From Oscillospiraceae bacterium (GTDB lineage: Bacteria; Bacillota; Clostridia; Oscillospirales; Oscillospiraceae): a stretch of 19,909 bases of DNA. The notes beneath the pieces were generated by a model. The model saw nothing but the letters and a program-made list of their open reading frames with translations. It was not told where the DNA came from and did not search any database. The translations under genes were made by a program, and so were the position numbers. Each line of letters begins with the position of its first letter. Within the stretch, counting starts at the first letter, position 1. The stretch spans positions 1 to 19,909 of the forward strand of contig JAHHSH010000032.1 in assembly GCA_020025345.1 (NCBI GenBank), given 5' to 3'. Shown here piece after piece: positions 1 to 7,430 of this stretch.

Positions 1-1
1 T

Positions 2-2098
2 TCATTTATAAGAGTCCTCCTTGTTGGATTTTCTGATTTTTCGCATGTCCAGAGTTGTTGCACGGATGGGCGCATCGCACAGGCGAAGCAGTGCCGGCAG
101 AATCAGCATGACGCAGATCACACTGATGATAGCGCCGCGAGCCATCAGCATACACATGGAGCGAATAATATCAATCTCGGAATAGAGCGCCACGCCGAAG
201 GTTGCTGCAAACAGGCCCATACCGGAGACGATGATGGAGGGAATAGATGCGGCCAGCGCAATATACACAGCAGTTTTCCTGTCATTTCCCTGAATGCGCT
301 CTGCTTTATATCGGGTCGTCATCAAGATAGCATAGTCTACCGTGGCGCCCAGTTGGATGGTACTGATGCAGATCGGGGCGATAAAGGGAAGGCTCTGGCC
401 CAGATAATGGGGGAGACCCAAATTGATGAAAATAGCGGTTTCGATGACTGTAATCAGAATGATGGGGAGCGTAAGGCTCTTTTCCACCAGCGCGATGATG
501 ATAAAGATAGCGATGATAGATACGGCGTTGACAACCTGGAAGTCGTGCGCTGTCGTCTCGATCATATCCTTCATGCAGGGCGCTTCGCCGATGAGCATGC
601 CGCCCTCATCGTATTTTTTGAGGATGGAGTTCAGCTGTGTGATCTGATCGTTTACTTCGTCGCTGGCCACCTTGTATTCGGAGTTGATGAGCATCAGCTC
701 CCATTGATCGCTCTTCATAATGTCCAAGATGGAGTCGGGAATCACGGCTTCGGGGATGCGGCAGCCCACAATAGATTCCAGACTGATCACATACTTGACA
801 CCGTCTACCTTCTCCATTTCGGAGACCATGTTCCGGATGTCCTTTGCACTGGTGCTCCGTTCCACCAGAACCATGTGAGTAGAGGCGATATCGAAATCAT
901 CAGCCAGCTTGCTGTTTGCAATGACATAGTCCATGTCCTTAGGCAGGCACTCGCCCATGTCATAGTAAACCTCGTCATTGGTCTTTTTATAACCCATGTA
1001 GGCGGGAATCAGCACAATGGCAAAGATTACCAAAAATACGACGAACTTGTTCACAACGCCGCGGGAAACACCGTTCATGCTGGGAAGCAGGGGTTTATGT
1101 TTTGTTTTTTGCAGGGGCTTATCCAGCAGCAGGATCAGAGCGGGGAGAACGGTCACGCAGCCCACAACGCCCAGCAGAACACCCTTTGCCATGACAATAC
1201 CAAGGTCACGACCCATGGTGAAGGACATGAAGCACAGGGCAATGAAGCCCGCCACAGTAGTGATAGAGCTGCCGATTACGCTGGTGAGCGTCTGCTGCAC
1301 GGCAACGGCCATAGCCTCGTTGCGGTCCTCATTGAGGACACGCTGTTCAGAATAGCTGTGCCACAGGAAAATGGAGTAGTCCATAGTAACAGCCAGCTGC
1401 AAAACGGCGGAGAGGGCCTTGGTGATGTAGGAGATCTCTCCGAGAAAATAGTTGGTACCCATGTTCAGAAGAATCATCATGCCGATGGAAGCCAGGAAAA
1501 CAAAGGGTACCAGCCAGCTGTCCAGCAAAAGCAGCATGGCGGCCAAGGCCAAAAGCACGGCCAGACCAACATAAATGGGCTCTTCCTTTTCGCAGAGGTC
1601 TTTCAAGTCTGTGACCAGTGCGGACATACCGGATACATAGCACTGTTTGCCGCAAATGGAACGAATCCCACGGATGGCGTCCATGGTTTCGTCTTCCGAT
1701 GTGGCGGTGTCGAAGAAAACAGCCATCATGGTTGCGTTGTCCGTGTTGAATTCTTTCAGAACACTCTCCGGAAGAAGCTCCATAGGCACGGAGATGTCCA
1801 GCAGAGAATCGTACCAGACAACGGTATCGACGTGTTCAACCTGTTCGATTTTGGCTTTCAGGGCGGAAACATCTTTTTCCTTCATATCCTCTACGATAAT
1901 AAAAGAAAATGCGCCCTTTCCAAAGTCGTCCATCAGTTCATTCTGACCAATGACAGTGTCCATGTCAGCGGGGAGGTAGTCCAGCATATCATAATTGATT
2001 CTGGTGCCTACCATACCCAGAACGGAGGGAATCATGAGTACAAGCGTTAGAATGAGAATAGCGATGCGGTGTTTTACAACCGCTCTTGAAAAACGCAT
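2..2098 (-). CDS. MMPL/RND-family transporter, complete
   Basis: A 698-residue membrane protein with the two-fold repeat of the RND/MMPL superfamily: TM1 (about residues 11-30), an extracellular domain (31-175), five clustered TM segments (175-325), then the same layout again (TM7 about 352-369, outer domain 370-520, TMs 522-675). Both halves carry an Asp-Tyr pair in the helix expected to relay protons: D240-Y241 (motif VTMDYSIF) and D588-Y589 (motif ATVDYAIL), as in MmpL proteins. The family uses the proton gradient to export lipids, hydrophobic compounds or drugs from the cytoplasmic membrane; the substrate cannot be read from the sequence. The stop is at 2-4, so the gene is whole. A possible -10 box (TATAAT on the minus strand, 2121-2126) and an AAAGG lie upstream. 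The gene directly upstream on the same strand is decayed. Confidence 0.93.
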   Translation of the reverse strand: MRFSRAVVKHRIAILILTLVLMIPSVLGMVGTRINYDMLDYLPADMDTVIGQNELMDDFGKGAFSFIIVEDMKEKDVSALKAKIEQVEHVDTVVWYDSLLDISVPMELLPESVLKEFNTDNATMMAVFFDTATSEDETMDAIRGIRSICGKQCYVSGMSALVTDLKDLCEKEEPIYVGLAVLLALAAMLLLLDSWLVPFVFLASIGMMILLNMGTNYFLGEISYITKALSAVLQLAVTMDYSIFLWHSYSEQRVLNEDRNEAMAVAVQQTLTSVIGSSITTVAGFIALCFMSFTMGRDLGIVMAKGVLLGVVGCVTVLPALILLLDKPLQKTKHKPLLPSMNGVSRGVVNKFVVFLVIFAIVLIPAYMGYKKTNDEVYYDMGECLPKDMDYVIANSKLADDFDIASTHMVLVERSTSAKDIRNMVSEMEKVDGVKYVISLESIVGCRIPEAVIPDSILDIMKSDQWELMLINSEYKVASDEVNDQITQLNSILKKYDEGGMLIGEAPCMKDMIETTAHDFQVVNAVSIIAIFIIIALVEKSLTLPIILITVIETAIFINLGLPHYLGQSLPFIAPICISTIQLGATVDYAILMTTRYKAERIQGNDRKTAVYIALAASIPSIIVSGMGLFAATFGVALYSEIDIIRSMCMLMARGAIISVICVMLILPALLRLCDAPIRATTLDMRKIRKSNKEDSYK

Positions 2099-2120
2099 AA
2101 GTTTTGCCGATCCTTTCTAA

Positions 2121-2126
2121 ATTATA
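2121..2126 (-). promoter_or_regulatory. possible -10 box for the MMPL gene
   Basis: The minus strand reads TATAAT about 23-28 bases upstream of the MMPL start codon, inside the last codons of the decayed upstream gene. No convincing -35 hexamer is seen 17 bases further upstream, so this is a weak call. If active, it would let the exporter be expressed independently of the dead gene before it. Confidence 0.3.
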
Positions 2127-2620
2127 TCTGAGTCAGGGAAAGCGTGGGCGCATCTGCTTTTGTCGGGAAACGGAGTGCCCACGTGCTTTTTCTGTAGAGT
2201 TTTTACAGCTGTTCGATTTGTTGGCGGGCGCGAAAAGAAGCATCCGGCAGAATCGTAACGGCGGTAACGCCCTCATACGGCTTTAAAAGAAAAATGAATC
2301 CGATAGCGGCCGAGACGATGGTCGTGCAAAGAAGTGCCCATCACGTCTGGACTTCGGATTTTACAATCAATTGTAATCTGGATTTTAGCAATGGGTCGGC
2401 CAGAATGAAAATTCCAAGCAAAATCCAGATGCCATCGTATGGGATGCACAATGAGAGTGAAAGTAAGCACATTCAGCAAAATCTGAAAGGCCGATGGGGG
2501 GAAAGATCTTGGGAGAGATATCCTAATGAGCGGGTGCCCAATGATCCGGCATAGAAGCGGAAACCTTTATTTACTCCCGTTATGTTGCCGCTCTTCAATA
2601 AAATATAGGATTGTATTCAT
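2122..2620 (-). pseudogene. decayed membrane-protein gene, DUF308/HdeD-like
   Basis: No open frame spans this stretch, but the minus strand carries a broken coding sequence. A strong AAGGAGG (2634-2640) precedes ATG at 2618-2620, which opens only 17 codons (MNTILYFIEERQ...) before TAA at 2567-2569. In another frame, from 2472 to 2122, a recognisable membrane protein tail reads GIWILLGIFILADPLL, then a TGA (2341-2343), then WALLCTTIVSAAIGFIFLL, KPYEGVTAVTIL, a TAA (2203-2205), and KLYRK. The pattern of paired hydrophobic helices, a Trp-rich helix start, an NP/KP turn and a VTIL.G helix matches the C-terminal part of DUF308 (HdeD-like) proteins as I know them. At least one frameshift and two internal stops argue for a dead gene. 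It probably once preceded the MMPL exporter in one operon. Family assignment is from pattern memory only. Confidence 0.6.
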
Positions 2621-2705
2621 TGACTCGCGTTGCCCTCCTTCAGTTCATATTAGCATGGGTACATTGTAAATCGGATGAGAGCAATAGCATACAGATAATA
2701 AAAGA

Positions 2706-2732
2706 ACCCATGCCCAAAATTTAGGCATGGGT
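2706..2732 (-). terminator. hairpin downstream of the LysR gene
   Basis: ACCCATGCC (2706-2714) and GGCATGGGT (2724-2732) form a perfect 9-bp stem with a 9-base AT-rich loop. On the minus strand it is followed by GTTCTTTTATT, a modest U-rich tail. It lies about 140 bases past the LysR stop and before the decayed gene, which fits a terminator for the LysR transcript. The rest of 2621-2872 holds nothing I can identify. Confidence 0.5.
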
Positions 2733-2872
2733 GAACATTTGTCTGGAAGATTTATTGCATTTCGCAGCTTAGTAGCATCCGCTGGATGATAAGGAGATCT
2801 AAAAGCCTGCACAATGCAGAGAATGGCGCTAAAGTAATTCCATCAGATGTGTCAGTGTTTTATCCGTAAAAA

Positions 2873-3742
2873 TCAGACGCACGGGGCAGGCGAACCGTCA
2901 AATAGCAGACGAACCTTTTCCTCTCCGATGCGGCGATTGCAGTAGACGAAGTTGAATTCCCCCTCAATGGACATTCCCTGCACGGAAAAAGTGGTCAGTT
3001 CGTTTCGCTGCAGGGCGATGGGCTGATAGGCAAACGTGATCGAGTTTGTTTGCAGCAGCAGATCCATGAGAACAGAGAAATTGCCCAAGGTGATGGTGCG
3101 CGAAAAGTTTTCAATCGAAAAGCCACGGTCGTGAATGGCCTGCTCCAGCAGATTGCGGGTGCCGGAGCCTTTTTCGCGAATGAGGAGTGTTTCTTTAAAA
3201 ATCTCATTTAGGGGGACGTTTTTTCCGGCAAAGCGATGGCCTTTGGCGCAGATGCCGGTGAACTTTTCCTTTTTATACAGGCGATAATCGTACCGGGATT
3301 TGTCAAATACACCCTCGACAATGGCAAAGTCCAGCTGCTGGTTTTCCAGCAGCTGCAAAAGGGCCGCGGTGTTGTCAATATTGAAATCAAGACGGTGATT
3401 AGGCTGCTGTAAAAAATGGCTGATGATCGGCGGCAGAACAAATTCTCCGATTGTCTTTGTGGCGCCGATGTGCAGGGAGATGCCGGGCTTTTTTGTAAAT
3501 TCTTCGCGCATCGCCTGTTCTTCCGCCAGCATACTGTCCAAATGCCGTTTGAACTGTTCGGCTTCAGGCGTTCGATACAGCGTGCGGTTTTCGTAGCGGA
3601 ACAGCTTGATCCCGTACAGGTTTTCCAGATACTTGATGTGCTGCGTAACACCGGGCTGTGTCATCTGGCGCTTTTCGGCAGTGCGGTGATAGTTCATTTC
3701 TTCGTACAGCGTTAAAAAGGTGAATACACGGTCATCAAACAT
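2873..3742 (-). CDS. LysR-family transcriptional regulator
   Basis: A 289-residue LysR-type regulator. The N-terminal winged helix-turn-helix (about residues 5-60) shows the family pattern: F..L.EEMNY..TAEKRQMTQPGVTQHIKYLE..YG.KLF. A type-2 periplasmic-binding effector domain follows (about 88-285), with the usual start ISLHIGATKTIGE. I chose ATG at 3740-3742 because GGAGGG sits 8-10 bases upstream and the protein then begins at the family's normal N-terminus; a longer in-frame reading adds 61 residues with no LysR similarity that would run across the divergent promoter region into the next gene. It is transcribed away from the sulfite reductase/siroheme cluster, the classical arrangement for a LysR protein that controls its neighbour. 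By context it may sense a sulfur or nitrogen metabolite, as CysB-type regulators do; that is inference. Confidence 0.93.
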   Translation of the reverse strand: MFDDRVFTFLTLYEEMNYHRTAEKRQMTQPGVTQHIKYLENLYGIKLFRYENRTLYRTPEAEQFKRHLDSMLAEEQAMREEFTKKPGISLHIGATKTIGEFVLPPIISHFLQQPNHRLDFNIDNTAALLQLLENQQLDFAIVEGVFDKSRYDYRLYKKEKFTGICAKGHRFAGKNVPLNEIFKETLLIREKGSGTRNLLEQAIHDRGFSIENFSRTITLGNFSVLMDLLLQTNSITFAYQPIALQRNELTTFSVQGMSIEGEFNFVYCNRRIGEEKVRLLFDGSPAPCV

Positions 3743-3769
3743 AGAAAATCCCTCCAACAATAAAATGTA

Positions 3770-3785
3770 CTTATCAATCAATAAG
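3770..3785. promoter_or_regulatory. candidate LysR operator (CTTAT-N6-ATAAG)
   Basis: A perfect 5-bp inverted repeat with a 6-base spacer lies 28 bases upstream of the lysR start and about 10 bases before the -35 region of the divergent operon. LysR-type proteins bind interrupted dyads of the T-N11-A kind at this place, and this dyad fits that rule. No footprint or second copy supports it here. Confidence 0.5.
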
Positions 3786-3794
3786 AAAAAACAA

Positions 3795-3824
3795 TTAGAT
3801 TTTATCACAAACGGGATGTATAAT
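3795..3824 (+). promoter_or_regulatory. promoter of the sulfite reductase/siroheme operon
   Basis: A perfect TATAAT (3819-3824) lies 33 bases before the start codon. The hexamer 18 bases upstream, TTAGAT (3795-3800), matches the -35 consensus poorly, which would fit a promoter needing an activator such as the divergent LysR protein. Confidence 0.6.
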
Positions 3825-3856
3825 AAAGACATTATTGAGGGAAGAAGGGACTTTTG

Positions 3857-6418
3857 GTGAAAGTTGTTATCATTGGCGGCGTAGCGGCGGGAACGAAAAC
3901 TGCGGCGAAGCTGAAGCGCGAGCATCCCGGGGATGAAGTCGTGCTGTATACAAAGAGCGGTGATATTTCCTATGCCGGATGCGGCCTGCCTTACTATGTG
4001 GGTGGCATCATCGAGTCACGGGATGAGCTGATCGTGAATACTCCGCAAAAGTTTACTGCGCTGACAGGCGTAGAGGTACATACGAACTGTGAAATCGTGG
4101 CACTGGATGCCCGGGCACATACCGTTACCACCGGCGATGAGGAGACGGTTGCCTATGATAAGCTGGTTGTGGCCGTGGGTGCCTCGCCTTTACGTCCTCC
4201 TCTGGAGGGGATTGATCTGCCCGGTATTTTTGGCGTGCGCACCCCGCAGGATGCCATTGAAATTCGGCAGTATATTACGGATAAGGGATGTCGTCACGCC
4301 GTGGTGGTGGGCGGCGGCTTCATCGGGCTGGAGATGGCAGAAAACCTGATGAAGCAGGGACTTTCTGTTACGCTGATCGATATGGCACCCCAACTGCTGC
4401 CCAATCTGTTAGATGCTGAAATGGCGGACTATCTGCGCCGTCATCTGGTGAAAAAGGGTCTGCGTGTGCTTACCGGTACGGCGCTGAAGGGCTTCCGCGG
4501 CAGTGGAGTTGTGGAGGCCGTGGAGAGCGCCGCAGGCGTGCTGCCGGCAGAGCTGGTAATTTTGGCCATGGGTGTTCGCCCGGCAACCCGGTTTTTGGAG
4601 TCGAGCGGCCTTGCCATGCAGCGCGGTACCATTGTGACGGACGAGGCACACAAGACCAATCTTGCAGATATTTACGCTGTGGGTGACTGCGCGCTGGTGA
4701 CAAACCGCATTACCGGCAGCACCCAGTGGTCTGCCATGGGCTCTACCGCCAATATTGCTGGCCGTGAGCTGGCGCTGGGTCTGGCTGGCGAAGAGGTGCA
4801 TTATCCCGGATGTCTGGGCAGCGGCGTTGCCAAGATTTTTGAGGACATGAACGTAGCTCGTACCGGTTTGACCATGCAGCAGGCGGGAGATGCCGGTTTT
4901 GATGCAGAGTCGGTGACGGCGATCCTCTACGATAAGGCACATTATTATACCGATGCCTCCACCTTTATTGTCAAGCTGGTGGCAGACCGTGCGAGCCACC
5001 GTTTGCTGGGCTTGCAGGTGCTGGGCAGCGGCGCCGTGGATAAGATGGCGGATATTGCGGTGACAGCGATTTCCATGAAGGCGCGGTTGGAAGACCTTGT
5101 CTCCATGGACTTCACCTACGCACCTCCGTTTTCTACGGCTATTCATCCCATGGCCACGGCCTGCGGTATTCTGCTCAATAAAATGAGTGGCCGCATGGAT
5201 AGCTTTACCCCCGCTGAATACGCAGAGGGCAAAGCCGAGGGCTATCGGCTGGTGGATGTGCAGCCGGCACCGTCTGTGCCGGGTCTGCCGTGGTTCGATC
5301 TGACGCACCCGGAGGAGTCTGCCAAGCAGTTTGATCCCAGCGAAAAGCTGCTGCTGGTCTGCGCTAAGGGCAAGCGCGCCTATCTGAGTCAGAATAAGCT
5401 CCGGGCTCTGGGCTTTACACAGGTAAAAGTGCTGGAGGCCGGTACGGAATTCAACGTGCTGCGCCGTTCCTATGCATCGGGGAAAAAGCTGCCTCCGGAA
5501 GAGGTGAAGCGGTTAAAAGGCCTTGGCTGTTTGCAGGATAAGCGCTTTGCGGATGTCTTCAATGTGCGTGTGATCACCCGCAACGGTAAGATCACAACCG
5601 ATGAGCACCGCAGCATTGTGGAAGCCGCTGAGAAATTCGGCTCCGGCGAGATCACGATGACCACGCGCCTCACCTTGGAGATCCAGGGTGTTCCGTATGC
5701 AAACATCGACGCACTGATGGAATTCCTCGGTGAACGCGGTCTGGAAACCGGTGGTACCGGTTCTCTGGTGCGTCCCATTGTCTCCTGCAAGGGCACGACC
5801 TGCCAGTATGGCCTGATCGACACCTATGATCTGAGCGAAAAGCTGCACGAGAGATTCTATAAGGGCTATCACCATGTCACGCTGCCCCACAAGTTCAAGA
5901 TTGCGGTGGGCGGCTGTCCCAACAACTGCGTCAAGCCGAATTTGAACGATTTGGGTATTATCGGGCAGAAGATGCCGCTCTTCGATTATGCCAAGTGCCG
6001 TGGTTGTAAGGTCTGTCAGGTGGAGAAGGCCTGCCCCATCCATGTGGCCAGCGTGAAAGATGGGATGCTGCGGGTGGATGACACGGCGTGCAATCGCTGC
6101 GGCCGCTGTGATGGAAAGTGTCCCTTCGGCGTTACTGCGGAGTATCAAACCGGCTATAAGATTTATATTGGTGGCCGTTGGGGCAAGAGCGTTGCCCATG
6201 GCCGTCCGCTGGAGAAGCTCTTCACCTCCGAGGATGAGGTTCTGGATATTGTGGAGCGCGCCATTTTGCTGTTCCGTAACGAGGGAAAAACCGGCGAACG
6301 CTTTGCTGATACGGTAACGCGGCTGGGATTTGACTATGTACAGAATAAGCTGCTGCACGCAGAAATTGACAAGAGCCAGATTCTGGAGAAGAAAGTGAAA
6401 GGCGGAGCAACCTGCTGA
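3857..6418 (+). CDS. four-part fusion: CoA-disulfide-reductase-like flavoprotein, rhodanese, siroheme sulfite/nitrite reductase, ferredoxin
   Basis: An 853-residue redox protein. Residues 1-450 are an FAD/NAD(P)H disulfide oxidoreductase of the CoA-disulfide reductase type: VIIGGVAAG at the N-terminus, active Cys42 in SYAGCGLPYYVGG, a second nucleotide motif VVVGGGFIGLE, FAD motif IYAVGDC and YAPPF near 421-425. Residues about 465-540 form a rhodanese domain with catalytic loop CAKGKRA (Cys502). Residues about 565-700 are a sulfite/nitrite reductase siroheme-4Fe-4S half domain (Cys644, Cys649, Cys687, Cys691; four residues separate the first pair). Residues 705-760 are a 2[4Fe-4S] ferredoxin (Cys714/717/720/726 and 745/748/751/755). 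Electrons could flow NAD(P)H-FAD-FeS-siroheme within one chain to reduce sulfite, nitrite or a protein-bound persulfide. GTG at 3857 is preferred over TTG at 3854 because GAAGGGA is then 6 bases away. First gene of the operon. Domain calls are firm; the true substrate is not. Confidence 0.9.
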   Translation: MKVVIIGGVAAGTKTAAKLKREHPGDEVVLYTKSGDISYAGCGLPYYVGGIIESRDELIVNTPQKFTALTGVEVHTNCEIVALDARAHTVTTGDEETVAYDKLVVAVGASPLRPPLEGIDLPGIFGVRTPQDAIEIRQYITDKGCRHAVVVGGGFIGLEMAENLMKQGLSVTLIDMAPQLLPNLLDAEMADYLRRHLVKKGLRVLTGTALKGFRGSGVVEAVESAAGVLPAELVILAMGVRPATRFLESSGLAMQRGTIVTDEAHKTNLADIYAVGDCALVTNRITGSTQWSAMGSTANIAGRELALGLAGEEVHYPGCLGSGVAKIFEDMNVARTGLTMQQAGDAGFDAESVTAILYDKAHYYTDASTFIVKLVADRASHRLLGLQVLGSGAVDKMADIAVTAISMKARLEDLVSMDFTYAPPFSTAIHPMATACGILLNKMSGRMDSFTPAEYAEGKAEGYRLVDVQPAPSVPGLPWFDLTHPEESAKQFDPSEKLLLVCAKGKRAYLSQNKLRALGFTQVKVLEAGTEFNVLRRSYASGKKLPPEEVKRLKGLGCLQDKRFADVFNVRVITRNGKITTDEHRSIVEAAEKFGSGEITMTTRLTLEIQGVPYANIDALMEFLGERGLETGGTGSLVRPIVSCKGTTCQYGLIDTYDLSEKLHERFYKGYHHVTLPHKFKIAVGGCPNNCVKPNLNDLGIIGQKMPLFDYAKCRGCKVCQVEKACPIHVASVKDGMLRVDDTACNRCGRCDGKCPFGVTAEYQTGYKIYIGGRWGKSVAHGRPLEKLFTSEDEVLDIVERAILLFRNEGKTGERFADTVTRLGFDYVQNKLLHAEIDKSQILEKKVKGGATC

Positions 6419-6430
6419 TTCGAGTTCCCG

Positions 6431-6457
6431 GATCCCGGCACCTTTTGTGCCGGGATC
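6431..6457 (+). other. intercistronic hairpin after the reductase gene
   Basis: GATCCCGGCA (6431-6440) pairs perfectly with TGCCGGGATC (6448-6457) around a 7-base loop. The following bases (TATTTCGCG) are not a real U-run, so it is more likely an mRNA-stabilising, processing or partial attenuation element than a full terminator. It would allow the reductase to be made in excess over the transporter and siroheme enzymes. Confidence 0.5.
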
Positions 6458-6485
6458 TATTTCGCGTAAAGGAGAGGGAGTCCTC

Positions 6486-7430
6486 ATGAAAAGAATGTTG
6501 GCGTTGATCGCGGCCATTTTGGCTTGCGGTATTGTGGCGGGCTGCACGGCACCTGCCGGAGCGTTGTCTACGGATGTGACGGAGGAGATTGTGGTCACAG
6601 ATGATCTGGGGCGAGAGGTCACGCTGCACGAGCCCAAGCGCACGGCAGTACTGATCGGGAGCTTTGCGGATGTATGGTGCCTTGCCGGCGGCAAGGATTC
6701 GCTGGTGGCCGCGGCGGATGACACCTGGACACAGTTTGATCTGGGGCTGTCGGAGGATGTGGTCCATTTGGGCGGCGTGAAAACCCCTAATTTGGAGAAA
6801 CTGCTGGCGGCGGAGCCGGATCTGGTGATTGGCAGTACCAAAACGACGCCTGATTTGGAATTAAAGGATACCTTGGAGCAAATGGGAATCCCGGTGCTCT
6901 ATTTCAATGTGAGCACCTTTGCAGACTACCTGCGGATGCTGCAGATTTGCACGCAGCTGACCGGCCATTCGGAGTGCTACGAAACATACGGCACAGATAT
7001 TCAGGCGCAGGTGGATGCGGCAACAGCACGGGTAACAGGGGAGATGCCCAGCGTTTTGTATGTGCGCGCCTCCGGTTCCAGCTGTAAGGTGAAGAACAGT
7101 AAGGACAGCGTGCTGGGGGAGATGCTGGCGGACTTGGGCTGCCGTAATATTGCCGACAGCGAAAAAAGTCTGCTGGAAAGCTTGAGTATGGAGACCATTC
7201 TGGCACAGGACCCGGATTATATTTTTGTGGTGCTGCAGGGCTCCGATACAGCAAAGGCGCAGGCTTCACTGCAGCAGGCCCTGCTGGATCATCCCGCGTG
7301 GGAGAGCTTGAGTGCTGTGCGTGAGGGGCGCTTCCACATCATGGATCAGAAACTATACAACCTAAAGCCGAATGCACGCTGGGGAGAGGCCTATGAAAAT
7401 CTTGCAGACATCCTGTATCCAAAAAAATAA
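6486..7430 (+). CDS. ABC transporter substrate-binding lipoprotein, iron/B12 family
   Basis: A 314-residue periplasmic-binding-type protein of the FecB/BtuF class (cluster A-II, helical backbone). The signal peptide ends in a lipobox IVAGC with lipidated Cys20, so the mature protein is anchored outside the membrane. The body starts with VVTDDLGREVTLHEPKR, the typical opening of this family, and has EKLLAAEPDLVIG and the two-lobe layout. I chose ATG 6486 because AAAGGAGAGGG lies just upstream and the signal peptide begins there; an earlier in-frame start would add residues in front of it. It overlaps the permease gene by 38 bases. The family binds ferric siderophores, haem, cobalamin, and in a few cases molybdate. 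Siroheme context suggests iron or a tetrapyrrole-related ligand, but nothing in the sequence fixes this. Confidence 0.92.
   Translation: MKRMLALIAAILACGIVAGCTAPAGALSTDVTEEIVVTDDLGREVTLHEPKRTAVLIGSFADVWCLAGGKDSLVAAADDTWTQFDLGLSEDVVHLGGVKTPNLEKLLAAEPDLVIGSTKTTPDLELKDTLEQMGIPVLYFNVSTFADYLRMLQICTQLTGHSECYETYGTDIQAQVDAATARVTGEMPSVLYVRASGSSCKVKNSKDSVLGEMLADLGCRNIADSEKSLLESLSMETILAQDPDYIFVVLQGSDTAKAQASLQQALLDHPAWESLSAVREGRFHIMDQKLYNLKPNARWGEAYENLADILYPKK

Noticed and set aside
353..2050. Long plus-strand open frame (565 codons) opposite the MMPL gene
   Set aside because: It mirrors the third codon positions of the real gene, is rich in His, Asp and Gln with no domain pattern, and has no ribosome binding site.
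2341..2343. In-frame TGA read as a recoded tryptophan or selenocysteine codon in the DUF308-like tail
   Set aside because: A TAA and a frameshift break the same gene, TGG is the normal Trp codon and TGA a normal stop elsewhere in the window, and no SECIS-like hairpin directly follows on that strand.
2294..2554. Plus-strand small frame of 86 codons between the MMPL and LysR genes
   Set aside because: It is antisense to the decayed membrane-protein gene, which explains the region better, and has no usable ribosome binding site.
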